From assembly GCF_007858535.1 (NCBI RefSeq), contig NZ_CP040174.1:1674001-1738000 (forward strand): a stretch of 64,000 bases of DNA. The letters run 5' to 3'. The translations under genes were made by a program, and so were the position numbers. The notes beneath the pieces are model-generated. The model was not told the DNA's origin. It saw nothing but the letters and a program-made list of their open reading frames with translations, and searched no databases. Numbering within the stretch: position 1 is the first letter of the stretch; each line of letters opens with the position of its first letter. Positions 25,193 through 35,158 of the stretch are shown piece after piece. This DNA is from Arthrobacter sp. UKPF54-2. GTDB taxonomy: Bacteria > Actinomycetota > Actinomycetes > Actinomycetales > Micrococcaceae.

Positions 25193-26488
25193 ATGAAGCG
25201 GCGTTCAATTGTGAAGTACGCGGCCGTGGCCGCGGCGCTGTCGCTCGGCCTGACCGCCTGCGGCGGCGGCAGCGGCAGCGGCGATGCCAAGGCCGCCGGC
25301 ACGGTGCGGGTCACGCTGGCCAACCACGTGTGGACCGAGGGCATCAAGGCAGCCATTCCGGAATTCGAAAAGGCCAGCGGCCTCAAGGTCGAGCTCACCC
25401 AGCTCGGCGAAGACCAGCTCTCGGACCAGTACAACGTCAAGCTCAACGCCGGCAGCGACGAAATCGACGTCATGATGTACCGCCCGCTCCAGGAAGGCAA
25501 GGCGTTCGCGAAGAACGGCTACCTCGCCGACCTGACCTCCAAGGTCTCCTCCGACGCGACGTGGGACTGGAAGGACTACCAGGAGGGCCCCGTCAAGGCC
25601 ACCACCGTGGACGGCAAGGTGGTCGGCGTTCCGATCATCACCGAACGCGAAGTGCTCTACTACCGCAAGGACCTGCTGCAGGCCGCCGGCGTCGCGGTCC
25701 CCAAGACCATGGACGAGCTGCAGGCCGCCGCGAAGAAGGTCTCCGAAACCACTCCGGATACCGCCGGCTTCGTGGCCCGCACCGGCAAGTCCGCCGCGGT
25801 CACCCAGTTCTCCAGCTTCCTTTACAGCTTCGGCGGCGACTTCACCGACGCCAGCGGCAAGTCCGCCGTCGGCAGCGACGCCGCGAAGAAGGCCTACTCC
25901 TTCTACGGCGGCCTGATCAAGAACTACGGCCCGAAGAACGTCAGCACCGACATGAGCTGGCCTGAGGCGATGGCCATCTTCACCCAGGGCAAGGCCGCCT
26001 TCTACACCGAGGCCGACTCGCTCTACAAGAACGCCACCGATCCGGCCAAGTCCAAGGTCGCGGACAAGGTCGGTTTCGCCGCCCTGCCCGCCGGCCCGGC
26101 CGGTTCCAAGCCGTACAACATCCCGTCCTGGGGCCTTGCGGTCAACCAGGCCTCCGGCAATCAGGACAACGCCTGGAAGTTCATCCAGTGGGCTACCAGC
26201 AAGGAACGCACCCTGGAGGCACAGAAGGCCGGCGTCCCCGGCCCGCGCGCCTCGGTCTGGGCTGATCCGGCCGGAACTTCCACCTACCCGAAGGACCTGG
26301 CCGAGGCCATTGCCGCCAGCGCCAAGGTCGGCGTGGGCCACGACCGTCCCGAGGTTGTCACCGTGGGCAAGGCCCGCGAAATCGTCGGTGCCCCGATCGT
26401 TGCCACCATCACCGGCGCCGATTCCTCGGCCGCGGCCGACACGGCCCACGACGCCTTCCAGAAGTTCCTGGACAGCGAAAAGAAGTAG
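25193..26488 (+). CDS. ABC sugar importer, substrate-binding lipoprotein
   Basis: A 431-residue family 1 solute-binding protein. The signal peptide ends in the lipobox LTAC (Cys near 22), so it is lipid-anchored outside the membrane. AGTVRVTLANHVWTEGI opens the mature domain; WGLAVNQASGNQDNAWKFI and TSKERTLEAQKAGVPGPR are typical. AAGGGAG precedes the ATG at 25193. It starts the operon with two permeases and sugar-acid enzymes, so its ligand is probably a sugar acid or an oligosaccharide yielding one. The 165 bases to the permease gene hold a GC-rich spacer with no gene seen. Confidence 0.93.
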   Translation: MKRRSIVKYAAVAAALSLGLTACGGGSGSGDAKAAGTVRVTLANHVWTEGIKAAIPEFEKASGLKVELTQLGEDQLSDQYNVKLNAGSDEIDVMMYRPLQEGKAFAKNGYLADLTSKVSSDATWDWKDYQEGPVKATTVDGKVVGVPIITEREVLYYRKDLLQAAGVAVPKTMDELQAAAKKVSETTPDTAGFVARTGKSAAVTQFSSFLYSFGGDFTDASGKSAVGSDAAKKAYSFYGGLIKNYGPKNVSTDMSWPEAMAIFTQGKAAFYTEADSLYKNATDPAKSKVADKVGFAALPAGPAGSKPYNIPSWGLAVNQASGNQDNAWKFIQWATSKERTLEAQKAGVPGPRASVWADPAGTSTYPKDLAEAIAASAKVGVGHDRPEVVTVGKAREIVGAPIVATITGADSSAAADTAHDAFQKFLDSEKK

Positions 26489-26653
26489 CGCCCCCGGCGG
26501 TCCGCGCCGGGCGCCGGGCAGCCGGTGCCTAGTGCCCAATGCCGGACGCCCAACGCGAACCGCCCTCGCACACCGCCGCGGCGGGACGGCTGCCAAGCCG
26601 CCGTCCCGCCGCGGCCATGCTCTGAACTTCACCCCCGACTCCTTAGGTGAACC

Positions 26654-27631
26654 ATGTCTGTTCTGAACACTTCCCGCGGCGAGACCGCCCGTGACACCGC
26701 CCCCGGTGCCGGCCGCAGCCCGGCCCGCACGCCCGGTCCGCGGGAGAACTTCTCCGCCTGGGCCAACCGGCACCGCAAGTGGCTCTTCGCCGCACCGGCG
26801 ATGATCTTCGTCGGCGTGCTGATCGTTTTCCCGCTCGCGTGGACGCTCTACCTGAGCCTCACCGACTCGCAGGGTTCGGTCCGCGCCGCCTCCCAGTTCG
26901 TCGGCCTCGAGAACTACCTCACGGTGCTCTCCGACGTCGAACGGTTCTGGCCCGCCGTCGGCCGCACGCTCAGCTTCACCGGCGTCGCACTGGCCTGCGA
27001 AGTTGTTCTGGGCATGGGCATCGCCCTGCTGCTGTGGCGGCCCTTCCGCGGCGAAAAATGGGTGCGCGTCGCCATCCTGCTGCCGCTGGTTGCCACCCCC
27101 GTGGCCGTCGGCATGATGTGGCGGCTGATCTTCGACCCCAACATCGGCTTCGTCAACCAGCTCCTCGGCATGATCGGCATCCCCCCGCAACCGTGGCTCT
27201 CCGGCCAGGACACCGCCCTGGGCACCACGATCTTTATGGACATCTGGCAATGGACCCCCATGGTGGTCCTGATCCTGCTCGCCGGCCTGACCTCGCTCTC
27301 CGAGGAACCGGACGAGGCCGCCCGGATGGACGGCGCGAACGCCTTCCAGCGCTTCTTCTTCATCACCCTGCCGCTCATGATGCCGACCGTGATCGTCGCC
27401 GTCCTGCTGCGCGGCATCGACGCCCTGAAGACCTTCGACATCCTCTACGCCACCAAGGGCAAGGGCGGCGGGTCCTTCCACGAGGTGGAGACCCTCAACG
27501 TCTACGCCTACGGCCTGAGCTTCGACTACAACCAGTACGGGCTCTCCTCCGCGGTGCTGATCCTGTTCTTCATGATCATCATCGGCACCATGTGGCTGCT
27601 GACCATGCGCAAGAAAGCGGTAAGCAAATGA
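26654..27631 (+). CDS. ABC sugar importer permease, MalF type
   Basis: A 325-residue permease with six TM helices after a long hydrophilic N-terminus. The EAA loop contacting the ATPase reads DEAARMDGANAFQRFFFITLPLM, split here as EPDEAARMDGA and FITLPLM. The first periplasmic segment GLENYLTVL is standard. Its stop overlaps the ATG of the second permease (ATGA). No ATP-binding subunit is encoded in the operon; a shared MsiK-like ATPase is expected. Confidence 0.93.
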   Translation: MSVLNTSRGETARDTAPGAGRSPARTPGPRENFSAWANRHRKWLFAAPAMIFVGVLIVFPLAWTLYLSLTDSQGSVRAASQFVGLENYLTVLSDVERFWPAVGRTLSFTGVALACEVVLGMGIALLLWRPFRGEKWVRVAILLPLVATPVAVGMMWRLIFDPNIGFVNQLLGMIGIPPQPWLSGQDTALGTTIFMDIWQWTPMVVLILLAGLTSLSEEPDEAARMDGANAFQRFFFITLPLMMPTVIVAVLLRGIDALKTFDILYATKGKGGGSFHEVETLNVYAYGLSFDYNQYGLSSAVLILFFMIIIGTMWLLTMRKKAVSK

Positions 27632-28515
27632 CCGTCCTGAACCAGACCACCGACAACACCACGGCCGCCCGGACCGCCCCGGCCCCCCGCCGCCGCAAGC
27701 CGCTGGCCACCCGCGCGTACAAGGTCTTCCGGGTTGTTGCCCTGGTCGCCGTCGTGCTGTTCCTGATCGCCCCGCTGTTCTGGATGCTGCTGGCCTCCTT
27801 CAAGACGAACGTGGACATCTACGACACGGCCAAGTCCTTCGTCTTCACCCCCACCGGCGAGAACTACGCCAACGTGCTGCAGCGCAACAACTACTTCGTG
27901 TTCATCTTCAACAGCTTCTGGGTGGCGTTCGTCTCCACCGCGCTGTCCCTGGTCCTCGGCGTGCCGGCGGCCTACGCGATGAGCCGCTTCACCATGCACC
28001 GCTCGGCGCTGGTGGTCCTGATGGCCCGCGTCATCCCCGGCGTCTCGCTGCTGGTGCCCTGGTACTACGTCTTCTCCAACCTGAAGATGGTGGGCGGCTT
28101 CGAGGTCCTCATCCTGAGCCACATGTTCGTCGCGCTGCCGCTGATCGTCTACATCATGATGAGCTACTTCGACTCGCTGCCGCTGGAGCTGGAGGAATCG
28201 GCGCAGGTGGACGGGCTCACCCCGATCGGCGCGTTCCGGCGCATCACGCTGCCGCTGTCCGTCTCCGGCATCGCCACCGCCGGCATCCTGTCCTTCATCT
28301 TCTCCTGGAACAACTTCATGTTCGCCCTGGTGCTCTCCGGCTCGAAAACCAAGACCCTTCCCGTGGCGATCTTCGACTTCGTCTCCTACGCCAGCATCGA
28401 CTGGGGCGGGCTGATGGCCGCCGCCACCGTGGTCACCATCCCGATCATGATCATTGCGCTCTTCACGCAGAAGTACATCGTCTCCGGCCTCACCGCCGGC
28501 GCGACCAAGGGCTAG
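27628..28515 (+). CDS. ABC sugar importer permease, MalG type
   Basis: A 295-residue permease with six TM helices. The EAA loop is ELEESAQVDGLTPIGAFRR, and the C-terminus KYIVSGLTAGATKG is the usual MalG-type end. It pairs with the upstream permease, coupled through a 4-base overlap. The galactonate dehydratase gene begins 7 bases after its stop. Confidence 0.93.
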   Translation: MTVLNQTTDNTTAARTAPAPRRRKPLATRAYKVFRVVALVAVVLFLIAPLFWMLLASFKTNVDIYDTAKSFVFTPTGENYANVLQRNNYFVFIFNSFWVAFVSTALSLVLGVPAAYAMSRFTMHRSALVVLMARVIPGVSLLVPWYYVFSNLKMVGGFEVLILSHMFVALPLIVYIMMSYFDSLPLELEESAQVDGLTPIGAFRRITLPLSVSGIATAGILSFIFSWNNFMFALVLSGSKTKTLPVAIFDFVSYASIDWGGLMAAATVVTIPIMIIALFTQKYIVSGLTAGATKG

Positions 28516-28522
28516 GCCACCG

Positions 28523-29671
28523 ATGACACGCATCAGCAGGATCGAAACTTTCCTCGTCGCACCGCGCTGGCTCTTCGTCCGGATCGAAACCGAGAGCGGG
28601 ATCGTCGGCTGGGGCGAAGCCAGCTGTGAGGGCCGCAGCGAAACGGTCCGCACCGCCGTCGACCAGCTCTCCGAACTGCTGATCGGCAACGACGCGCTCC
28701 GCATCGAGGACCACTGGCAGGTCATGACCAAGGGCTCCTTCTACCGCGGCGGCCCCATCCTGGCCAGCGCCGTCTCCGGACTTGACCAGGCCCTCTGGGA
28801 CATCGCCGGCAAGCACTTCAACACCCCCGTGCACCAGCTCCTGGGCGGCCACGTCCGCGACCGGATCCGGATGTACGGCTGGGTGGGCGGGGACGAGCCC
28901 AACGAGGTGGCGGACCAGATCAGCGCCCAGCTGGAGGTGGGGCTCACCGCCGTAAAGATGAACGCCAGCGGCCGGATGAGCCCCGTCGCCACGGTCGCCG
29001 AGCTCGACGGCGTCGTCCGGCGGGTCGCGGCCGCCCGTGAGGTGCTCGGGGACCACCGCGACGTCGCCGTCGACTTCCACGGCCGCTTCAGCCTGGCCAA
29101 CGCCCGGCGGGTAGCGCCGCTGCTGGAACCGTACCGGCCGTTCTTCCTCGAAGAACCCGTGGTCCCGGAAAACACGCACCTGCTGCACGAATTCACCTCC
29201 GCCACCACGACGCCGGTCTCCACCGGCGAGCGGCTCTACAGCCGGCAGGAATTCCTGCCCGCGCTGCAGGCCGGAATCGCCGTAGCCCAGCCGGACCTCT
29301 CACACGCCGGCGGCATCACCGAGGTCCGCAAGATCGCCTCCCTCGCCGAAATCTACGAGGTCCAGCTGGCCCCGCACTGCCCGCTGGGACCGCTGGCCCT
29401 CGCCGCCTGCCTGCAGGTGGGCTTCGCCACCCCCAACTTCCTGATCCAGGAACAAAGCATCGGCATCCACTACAACCAGGGAGCCGAGGTGCTGGACTAC
29501 GTGGTGGACAAAACCCCGTTGAAATTCGTCGACGGGCACATCGAGCGGCTCACCGGCCCAGGCCTCGGCATCGAGATCGACGAGGCCGTGGTCCGGGCCG
29601 CGGACAAGCGCGGCCACGCGTGGCGCGGACCCGTCTGGCGCCACCCCGACGGCGCCTTCGCAGAATGGTGA
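28523..29671 (+). CDS. dgoD: D-galactonate dehydratase
   Basis: A 382-residue enolase-superfamily enzyme, the same length as E. coli DgoD and very similar through its full length (RGGPILASAVSGLDQALWDI, LSHAGGITEVRKIA, LAPHCPLGPLALAACL, SIGHYN-like IGIHYNQGAEVLD). It converts D-galactonate to 2-dehydro-3-deoxy-D-galactonate using Mg2+. Metal and base residues are visible in VDFHGR, FLEEPVVPE, STGERL, and the catalytic His in APHCPLG. It sits between the importer and the aldolase, which explains the operon's role. The stop is 5 bases before the chosen aldolase start. Confidence 0.93.
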   Translation: MTRISRIETFLVAPRWLFVRIETESGIVGWGEASCEGRSETVRTAVDQLSELLIGNDALRIEDHWQVMTKGSFYRGGPILASAVSGLDQALWDIAGKHFNTPVHQLLGGHVRDRIRMYGWVGGDEPNEVADQISAQLEVGLTAVKMNASGRMSPVATVAELDGVVRRVAAAREVLGDHRDVAVDFHGRFSLANARRVAPLLEPYRPFFLEEPVVPENTHLLHEFTSATTTPVSTGERLYSRQEFLPALQAGIAVAQPDLSHAGGITEVRKIASLAEIYEVQLAPHCPLGPLALAACLQVGFATPNFLIQEQSIGIHYNQGAEVLDYVVDKTPLKFVDGHIERLTGPGLGIEIDEAVVRAADKRGHAWRGPVWRHPDGAFAEW

Positions 29672-29676
29672 ACAAC

Positions 29677-30351
29677 ATGGCATCCGAGCCCACCCCCGAG
29701 CACCTGCTCGCCGGGATCCGCGAGACGCGCCTCGTGGCGATCGTGCGTGGCACCGACGGCGGAGCCGCCGCCAGGGCCGCCCTCGCGGCCATGGAGGAAG
29801 GTTTCCGCTACGTCGAAATCGCCCTGACCACCCCGGACGCGCTTGCCGCCATTCGCACGGTCCGCGCCGCCGCCCCAGCAGGCTGCTTCGTCGGAGCCGG
29901 CACCGTCCTCACCGCCGCGGACGTGGCGGAGGTGGCCGAGGCCGGCGGCCAGTTCATGGTGACGCCGTCGCTGGCGAGCTCCATCCAGGAATCCGCCCGC
30001 CTCGGCATCCCCGTCCTGGCCGGCGCGCTGACCCCCAGCGAGGCCTACGAGGCGATGAACCGCGGCGCCACCGCGGTGAAGCTCTTCCCCGCCTCGATCG
30101 GCGGCCCCGGCTACCTCAAGGCACTCCGCGACCCCTTCCCCGGCATCCCGTTCATCGCGGTGGGCGGCGTCGGGCTGGACCAGGCCGCCGGATACTGGGA
30201 CGCCGGCGCGGTCGCCGTCGGACTCGGCGGCCCGCTGTTCGGCGACGCCGGCTCGGGCGGCGACCTTGCCCCGGTGCGCGAGCGGGCCCGGGCGTTCGTT
30301 GGCCTGGCCGCCGGCTACGGCCGGGACAGCGCCGCGGAGCCTGCGCGGTGA
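29677..30351 (+). CDS. KDPG/KDPGal aldolase
   Basis: A 224-residue class I aldolase of the Eda/DgoA family that splits 2-dehydro-3-deoxy-6-phosphogalactonate (or -gluconate) to pyruvate and glyceraldehyde 3-phosphate. Visible are EIALTTPDALAAI with the catalytic Glu, VGAGTVLT, MVTPSLAS and KLFPASIGGPGYLKAL with the Schiff-base Lys. The start at 29677 is preferred because GGTGA precedes it; an in-frame ATG at 29665 overlaps dgoD. The stop overlaps the GTG of the kinase gene. Confidence 0.9.
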   Translation: MASEPTPEHLLAGIRETRLVAIVRGTDGGAAARAALAAMEEGFRYVEIALTTPDALAAIRTVRAAAPAGCFVGAGTVLTAADVAEVAEAGGQFMVTPSLASSIQESARLGIPVLAGALTPSEAYEAMNRGATAVKLFPASIGGPGYLKALRDPFPGIPFIAVGGVGLDQAAGYWDAGAVAVGLGGPLFGDAGSGGDLAPVRERARAFVGLAAGYGRDSAAEPAR

Positions 30352-31319
30352 GCGTCGACGTGCTCACGCTCGGCGAGTCGATGGTCTCGCTGCGTTCGGC
30401 GGGGCCGCTGTCCGCCGGCGGCAGCCTGGCCATGCACGTGGCCGGGGCGGAGTCTAACGTCGCCGTCGGCGTCGCCCGGCTGGGGCACAGCGTGGCGTGG
30501 GCCGGCGTCGTCGGCGCGGACCCGCACGGCGAATTCATCCTGCGGCAGCTGCGGAGCGAGGGCCTCGCGGTGCACCACCGGGTGGATGCCGCCCGCGCCA
30601 CCGGGGTGATGTTCCTGGAGCGGCGCACCGCGGACATCAGCCGCGCCTACTACTACCGCGCCGGGTCAGCGGGCTCCACGATCAGCCGCGGGGACGTGGA
30701 CCGGGCCTTCGCCGCAGGCCCCCGGGTCCTGCACCTGACCGGCATCACCGCCGCCCTCAGCCCCGAAGCCCGCCGCGCCGTCGAATACGCCGCCGCACGC
30801 GGCGCCGCCGAAGGGCTGGTGGTCTCCCTCGACGTCAACTACCGCAGCAAACTGTGGTCCCGCGACGAGGCTCGCGCCGTCCTCACCCCCCTCGCCCGGC
30901 ACGCCACCGTCCTGGTGGCCTCCGACGACGAACTCGGCCTCGTCGCCGACGGCGGCGCCGCCGTCGGCGCGGACCCGGACGCAGCCGAACTGGCCATGGC
31001 CGCCGAGCTGCTGGACCGCGGCGTGCGGGAAGTGGTGGTCAAGCGCGGCGCCGCCGGCGCCGGCGTGCACACCGCCGCAGGCCGCCTTGAAGCCCCCGCC
31101 GTCCCCGTGACCTGCATCGACACCGTCGGGGCCGGGGACGCCTTCACCGCCGGCTACTTGTCGGCCCTGCTCGACGGCGGGGACGTCGCCGAGCGCCTGC
31201 GCCGAGGCACCCTCGCCGGCGCCTTCGCGGTCAGCACCGCCGGTGACTGCGAGGGCCTGCCCAGCGCCGCGGAACTGGCGCTGCTTGGCACCGCCCCGGA
31301 CGGCAGCACCCAACGCTAA
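30348..31319 (+). CDS. PfkB-family 2-keto-3-deoxy sugar-acid kinase
   Basis: A 323-residue ribokinase-like enzyme starting at GTG in a GTGA overlap with the aldolase. [14 protein letters not shown] and [13 protein letters not shown] (anion hole and catalytic Asp) are seen, and [13 protein letters not shown] is typical of KDG kinases. E. coli DgoK belongs to a different fold, so this is a KdgK-type replacement. It phosphorylates the dehydratase products at C6 to feed the aldolase. It could use both the galacto and gluco epimers, which would serve both dehydratases of the operon. Confidence 0.88.
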   Translation: MSVDVLTLGESMVSLRSAGPLSAGGSLAMHVAGAESNVAVGVARLGHSVAWAGVVGADPHGEFILRQLRSEGLAVHHRVDAARATGVMFLERRTADISRAYYYRAGSAGSTISRGDVDRAFAAGPRVLHLTGITAALSPEARRAVEYAAARGAAEGLVVSLDVNYRSKLWSRDEARAVLTPLARHATVLVASDDELGLVADGGAAVGADPDAAELAMAAELLDRGVREVVVKRGAAGAGVHTAAGRLEAPAVPVTCIDTVGAGDAFTAGYLSALLDGGDVAERLRRGTLAGAFAVSTAGDCEGLPSAAELALLGTAPDGSTQR

Positions 31320-31369
31320 CCCCAACCCCTGGACCCCCTCCCGACCGACACCGAAAGCCTGGACCCGCC

Positions 31370-32599
31370 GTGAAAATTATTGCCGCCGACGTTTTTGTCA
31401 CCAGCCCCTCCCGGAACTTCGTTACCCTGCGGATCACGACTGAGGACGGTGTCACCGGGATCGGTGACGCGACGCTGAATGGCCGTGAGCTGGCCGTCGC
31501 CGCGTACCTCAAGGAGCACGTCGCTCAGCTGCTGATCGGCAAGGACCCGCACCGGATCGAGGACACCTGGCAGTTCCTCTACCGCTCCGCGTACTGGCGC
31601 CGCGGACCCGTCACCATGGCCGCGATCGCCGCCGTCGACATGGCCCTGTGGGACATCAAGGGCAAGCTGGCCGGGATGCCGGTGTACCAGCTCCTGGGCG
31701 GGGCCTCCCGGAACGGACTGCGCGCCTACGGTCACGCCTCCGGCTCGGACCTGGAGTCCCTGTTCGACTCGGTGCGCGAGCACCTGGCGCTGGGCTACAA
31801 GTCGATCCGCATCCAGACCGCGGTGCCCGGCATCAAGGCCGTCTACGGGGTCGCGGCCCAGGCGCAGGCCTCCGGCGAACGGTACGACTACGAACCGGCC
31901 GGGCGCGGCGCGTTCCCGCAGGAAGAGGACTGGGACACCCGGGCCTACCTGCGGCACCTGCCCACCGTGTTCGAGGCCGTGCGCAACGAGTTCGGCCCCG
32001 AGCTGCCGCTGCTGCACGACGGGCACCACCGGATGACGCCGATCCAGGCCGCGAAGCTGGGCAAGGCGCTGGAGCCCTACGACCTGTTCTGGCTGGAGGA
32101 CTGCACCCCGGCGGAGAACCAGGAGGCGCTGCGCCTGGTCCGGCAGCACACCACCACCCCGCTGGCGATCGGTGAAATCTTCAACACCGTCTACGACTTC
32201 CAGGCCCTGATCAAGGAACAGCTGATCGACTACGTCCGGGCCGCCTCCACGCACTTCGGCGGGATCAGCCCGCTGAAGAAAGTCATGGACTACGCCGCGC
32301 AATACCAGATCAAGTCCGGCTTCCACGGCCCCACCGACATCTCCCCGGTCGGGTTCGCCGCGCAGCTGCACGTGGGCCTGGCGATCCACAACTACGGGAT
32401 CCAGGAGTACATGCAGCACTCGGATGCGACCAACGATGTCTTCGAGCAGTCCATGACCTTCGTGGACGGCTACCTGCACCCGGGCGAGACGCCCGGCATC
32501 GGCGTCGAATTCAACGAGGAAGCCGCTGCCGCGTACCCCTACCAGCAGGCCTACCTGCCGTACAACCGGCTCGTCGACGGCACCGTTCACGACTGGTGA
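31370..32599 (+). CDS. manD: Mannonate/gluconate dehydratase, ManD/RspA type
   Basis: A 409-residue enolase-superfamily enzyme. ManD marks are the long Arg/Tyr loop ([20 protein letters not shown]), [25 protein letters not shown] and [18 protein letters not shown]. It dehydrates D-mannonate, and in some members D-gluconate, to 2-keto-3-deoxygluconate. The GTG start follows a 50-base gap from the kinase. It extends the operon to a second sugar acid sharing the kinase and aldolase. Some ManD family members have very low activity, so the physiological substrate is uncertain. Confidence 0.88.
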   Translation: MKIIAADVFVTSPSRNFVTLRITTEDGVTGIGDATLNGRELAVAAYLKEHVAQLLIGKDPHRIEDTWQFLYRSAYWRRGPVTMAAIAAVDMALWDIKGKLAGMPVYQLLGGASRNGLRAYGHASGSDLESLFDSVREHLALGYKSIRIQTAVPGIKAVYGVAAQAQASGERYDYEPAGRGAFPQEEDWDTRAYLRHLPTVFEAVRNEFGPELPLLHDGHHRMTPIQAAKLGKALEPYDLFWLEDCTPAENQEALRLVRQHTTTPLAIGEIFNTVYDFQALIKEQLIDYVRAASTHFGGISPLKKVMDYAAQYQIKSGFHGPTDISPVGFAAQLHVGLAIHNYGIQEYMQHSDATNDVFEQSMTFVDGYLHPGETPGIGVEFNEEAAAAYPYQQAYLPYNRLVDGTVHDW

Positions 32600-32731
32600 C
32601 GGGCTGAGGCCGGGCGGCCGCTTAAGCACAACGGTCCCCGGCGGCGATTCGATGCTCAGCCGCCCGGGACCTGGCTTGTGGGACCCGGAGCCGGACGGCC
32701 CGGGGGTGCGTCCCGCCCCGGTGGAGGTGCC

Positions 32732-32941
32732 CTAGTGGACGAGTTCCCGGGTCATCCCGAAGGGAACCTGGTCCGAGAGCGCGGCCGTGTAGTGGCCGGG
32801 CTTAAGGCGCGTCAGCAGGATGCCGTGGGTGCCCGTGAGCATCGCGAGGCGCTGCAGCCCCAGGACCGCGTCGTTGAGCCGGTCGTCAAGCAGCCGGCGG
32901 CTGTCGACCTGGATATCAATGCACTCGCTTGCTGTCGTCAT
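32732..32941 (-). CDS. Small conserved-looking hypothetical protein
   Basis: A 69-residue protein starting at ATG 32941 (AGGA 12 bases upstream). It is soluble, with a charged helix (DSRRLLDDRLNDAVLGLQRL) and a possible beta end (GILLTRLKPGHYTAAL). No family is recognised. It lies between the operon end and the HEAT-repeat gene. Confidence 0.55.
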   Translation of the reverse strand: MTTASECIDIQVDSRRLLDDRLNDAVLGLQRLAMLTGTHGILLTRLKPGHYTAALSDQVPFGMTRELVH

Positions 32942-33102
32942 CGCACAGTCTTTCCTGGAGGTGGTCGCCCTAATGGCCAACGGCTGAAGCGAGAGTAACG
33001 TCTGATTTAAATGTGAGTCAACTCACCACGCGGGGAGCTGGCGGACGGTGTTGATCCGGGCCGGCCGGCGCGCCACGAGCGGGCGCCTCGGCATGAGGCG
33101 TC

Positions 33103-34200
33103 CTACGTCACCACCGTGAACCGGGCCTCCGGATGGCGCACCCCGTTGACCTGCGGCTGCAGGGCGTGATCGCCGGCGTGGTGGACCCGGGTGGTCATCT
33201 GGCGGAAGGCGTGGCGCTTCGTAAAGGTCCTCGATTCGCCCGGCCCGAGCACGGCCGTTCCGAGCTTGAACACCTTTTCCGCCAGGACGCCGCTGGCCTT
33301 CGCGTAGTGCACAACGTAGTCGACGGCGATGCGGGCCTCCTCCGGTCCGGTGTTGGCGACATCGAATGCGAACCCGAGTTCCCCGGGAAGCTCGACGACG
33401 CTGCGGTCAAGCCGGGGCGGCGTCACCGCGAGCGGAGCCGGCGGGAACCCCAGCAGCTCCAGCGCCCCAGGGTGGGCCTTCTTGATCAGGGTCCGCAGGC
33501 CGTGCCGCACCACCCGGGCCGTGTTGGCGTCCGGGGCAGCCATCCAGCGGGCGGCGGTGGCCACCACGGCGTCCGGAGCGTGCCGGGCCAGATCGTTCAG
33601 GTGGTTCGCGACGGACCGCCGGACATCCTCGACCGGGTCGCGGTACAGGGCGTCGAGGATCGGCAGGGTTGCCGCGGGGCGGGCCGTGAGTTCGGGGACC
33701 CGGATGGCCCACGGCAGGTAGGCCCTCGTGCCCTCGCTGGCCAGTCGGCGGACGTGCCAGTCCGGATGGGAGGTCCAGCCCTGGATAACGTCCAGAGCGC
33801 CGTCCAGGTCCGCGGCGAGGAGCCGCCGGATCGCGAATTCCCCGGTCAGCCGGGGAGTCAGCTCGGCGAGCAGCGCCAGGCAGTCCGTGAAATCGCCCGG
33901 ATGCGATCCCGCGAGCGCGCGGCTGACCGCCGACTCGCTGACGGGCCAGATCATCCAGCCGGTAAAGCCCGGGTCCGTCAGTGCCCGGCGGAAGAGGGAC
34001 GCCGCCTCGGCGTAGCCGCCGGGGAGATCGGCGAGGATGGCGCGGCTAAGGAGGTCGGTGCGTTCCCGCAGGCTCCGTGCCTCAAGGAGCCCGGCCGTTG
34101 CGGCGAGCTGGGGCAAACGGAGGCCGGGGGATGCCGCGGCCAGGATGTGCTCCAGCGTGGCCACGACACCCGGGTTGATCAGTTCATTCATCACGCCCAT
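33103..34200 (-). CDS. AlkD-like HEAT-repeat protein
   Basis: A 365-residue protein of helical repeats (LPWAIRVPELTARPAATLPI, RDPVEDVRRSVANHLNDLAR, ARVVRHGLRTLIKKAHPGAL) as in the DNA alkylation repair AlkC/AlkD group. The last 110 residues are beta-rich and could be a separate domain, as found in AlkC-type proteins. It probably recognises damaged DNA, but the excision residues cannot be confirmed by eye. The start could be ATG 34200 or ATG 34191. Confidence 0.72.
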   Translation of the reverse strand: MGVMNELINPGVVATLEHILAAASPGLRLPQLAATAGLLEARSLRERTDLLSRAILADLPGGYAEAASLFRRALTDPGFTGWMIWPVSESAVSRALAGSHPGDFTDCLALLAELTPRLTGEFAIRRLLAADLDGALDVIQGWTSHPDWHVRRLASEGTRAYLPWAIRVPELTARPAATLPILDALYRDPVEDVRRSVANHLNDLARHAPDAVVATAARWMAAPDANTARVVRHGLRTLIKKAHPGALELLGFPPAPLAVTPPRLDRSVVELPGELGFAFDVANTGPEEARIAVDYVVHYAKASGVLAEKVFKLGTAVLGPGESRTFTKRHAFRQMTTRVHHAGDHALQPQVNGVRHPEARFTVVT

Positions 34201-34281
34201 TGCCTAAGGCTACCGGCGGGAGGCCGCGCGGTCGCGGGCGGGCCCACAGCGCCCAACGCGCCGGCCGAGACGGAACCGGGA

Positions 34282-34293
34282 TATTCTGCACGA
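34282..34293 (+). promoter_or_regulatory. -10 box for a probable leaderless mRNA
   Basis: TATTCT at 34282-34287 lies 5 bases before ATG 34293, so transcription would start at or next to the start codon. No Shine-Dalgarno sequence is seen. Leaderless messages are common in this phylum. Confidence 0.4.
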
Positions 34294-35114
34294 TGGGAAT
34301 GTCAACACACGGCTCAAAGGCGGATGCGGGAATGGCAGAGCAAGAAACCGGGAAATCGTCCGGCTGGTGGCGGGTCTTCCACGACAAGTTCGTGGTGGAG
34401 GAACGCTACATGGATGCGGATGCGCGGAGAAACCTCTACCGCACCGCCGTCGGACTTATGGTCGCCGGTGCCGTGTTGTTCACCTTCATCCTGGTCAGCG
34501 TCCTGCAGCACGGCGGAATCAGCGCGGTGGATGAGCCGGTGCGTTCCTGGCTGGTGACGCTGCGCGGGGAGCCCGCCACAACCATCATGATCATCCTGGC
34601 CATCGTTTTCGGACCCATCGGGCTGCCCATCATCATCCTGGTGGTCACCGTGGCCTGGGGCCTGCTGGCCAAACACGCCTGGCGGCCGATGGTACTGGCC
34701 GGCGCCATGCTGACCGGGGTCATTCTGGCGCAGCTGATCGGCCGGACGGTGGGACGGCAGCGGCCGCCCGTGGACCTGATGCTTTTCGGGGCCGACTCCA
34801 CGTTCTCGTTCCCCTCCGGGCATGTCCTGGGCGCGTGCGACTTCCTGCTCGTCACAACGTTCCTGGTCTTCTCCCGCCGCCAGAACCCCAAGGCCGCCGT
34901 CGCGGGCTTCGCTGTGGCCGGCGTCGGCATCTTTTTCGCCGCCGTCAGCCGGCTGTACCTGGGCTACCACTGGACCACCGACGCCCTTGCCTCGCTGTCC
35001 ATCTCGTTCGTGATCCTGGGCGCCGTGATCCTGCTGGACACCTGGCGGACGGCCCGGATCCCGGGGGAGCCCGTCACCGGCGAACTCTCCAAGCCGGAGA
35101 CCGGCGCCGACTAG
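34293..35114 (+). CDS. PAP2-family membrane phosphatase
   Basis: A 273-residue membrane protein with about six TM helices. The acid phosphatase motifs are GRTVGRQRPP, FSFPSGHVLG and SRLYLGYHWTTDAL. It probably dephosphorylates a lipid phosphate such as phosphatidate or undecaprenyl pyrophosphate at the outer face of the membrane. The start is uncertain: ATG 34293 (leaderless), ATG 34299 and ATG 34332 are possible. Confidence 0.88.
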   Translation: MGMSTHGSKADAGMAEQETGKSSGWWRVFHDKFVVEERYMDADARRNLYRTAVGLMVAGAVLFTFILVSVLQHGGISAVDEPVRSWLVTLRGEPATTIMIILAIVFGPIGLPIIILVVTVAWGLLAKHAWRPMVLAGAMLTGVILAQLIGRTVGRQRPPVDLMLFGADSTFSFPSGHVLGACDFLLVTTFLVFSRRQNPKAAVAGFAVAGVGIFFAAVSRLYLGYHWTTDALASLSISFVILGAVILLDTWRTARIPGEPVTGELSKPETGAD

Positions 35115-35127
35115 GCGGGCAGGGACT

Positions 35128-35158
35128 GCGGGGCGCGCTGCCGGTCAGCGCGCCCCGC
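35128..35158. terminator. Stem-loop between convergent PAP2 and MerR genes
   Basis: A perfect 13-base inverted repeat (GCGGGGCGCGCTG and complement) with a 5-base loop spans the end of the regulator gene. It probably serves both directions. Confidence 0.5.

Noticed and set aside
25205..27481. 758-codon minus-strand open frame
   Set aside because: It is antisense to the binding protein and permease genes, which have clear lipobox and EAA motifs.
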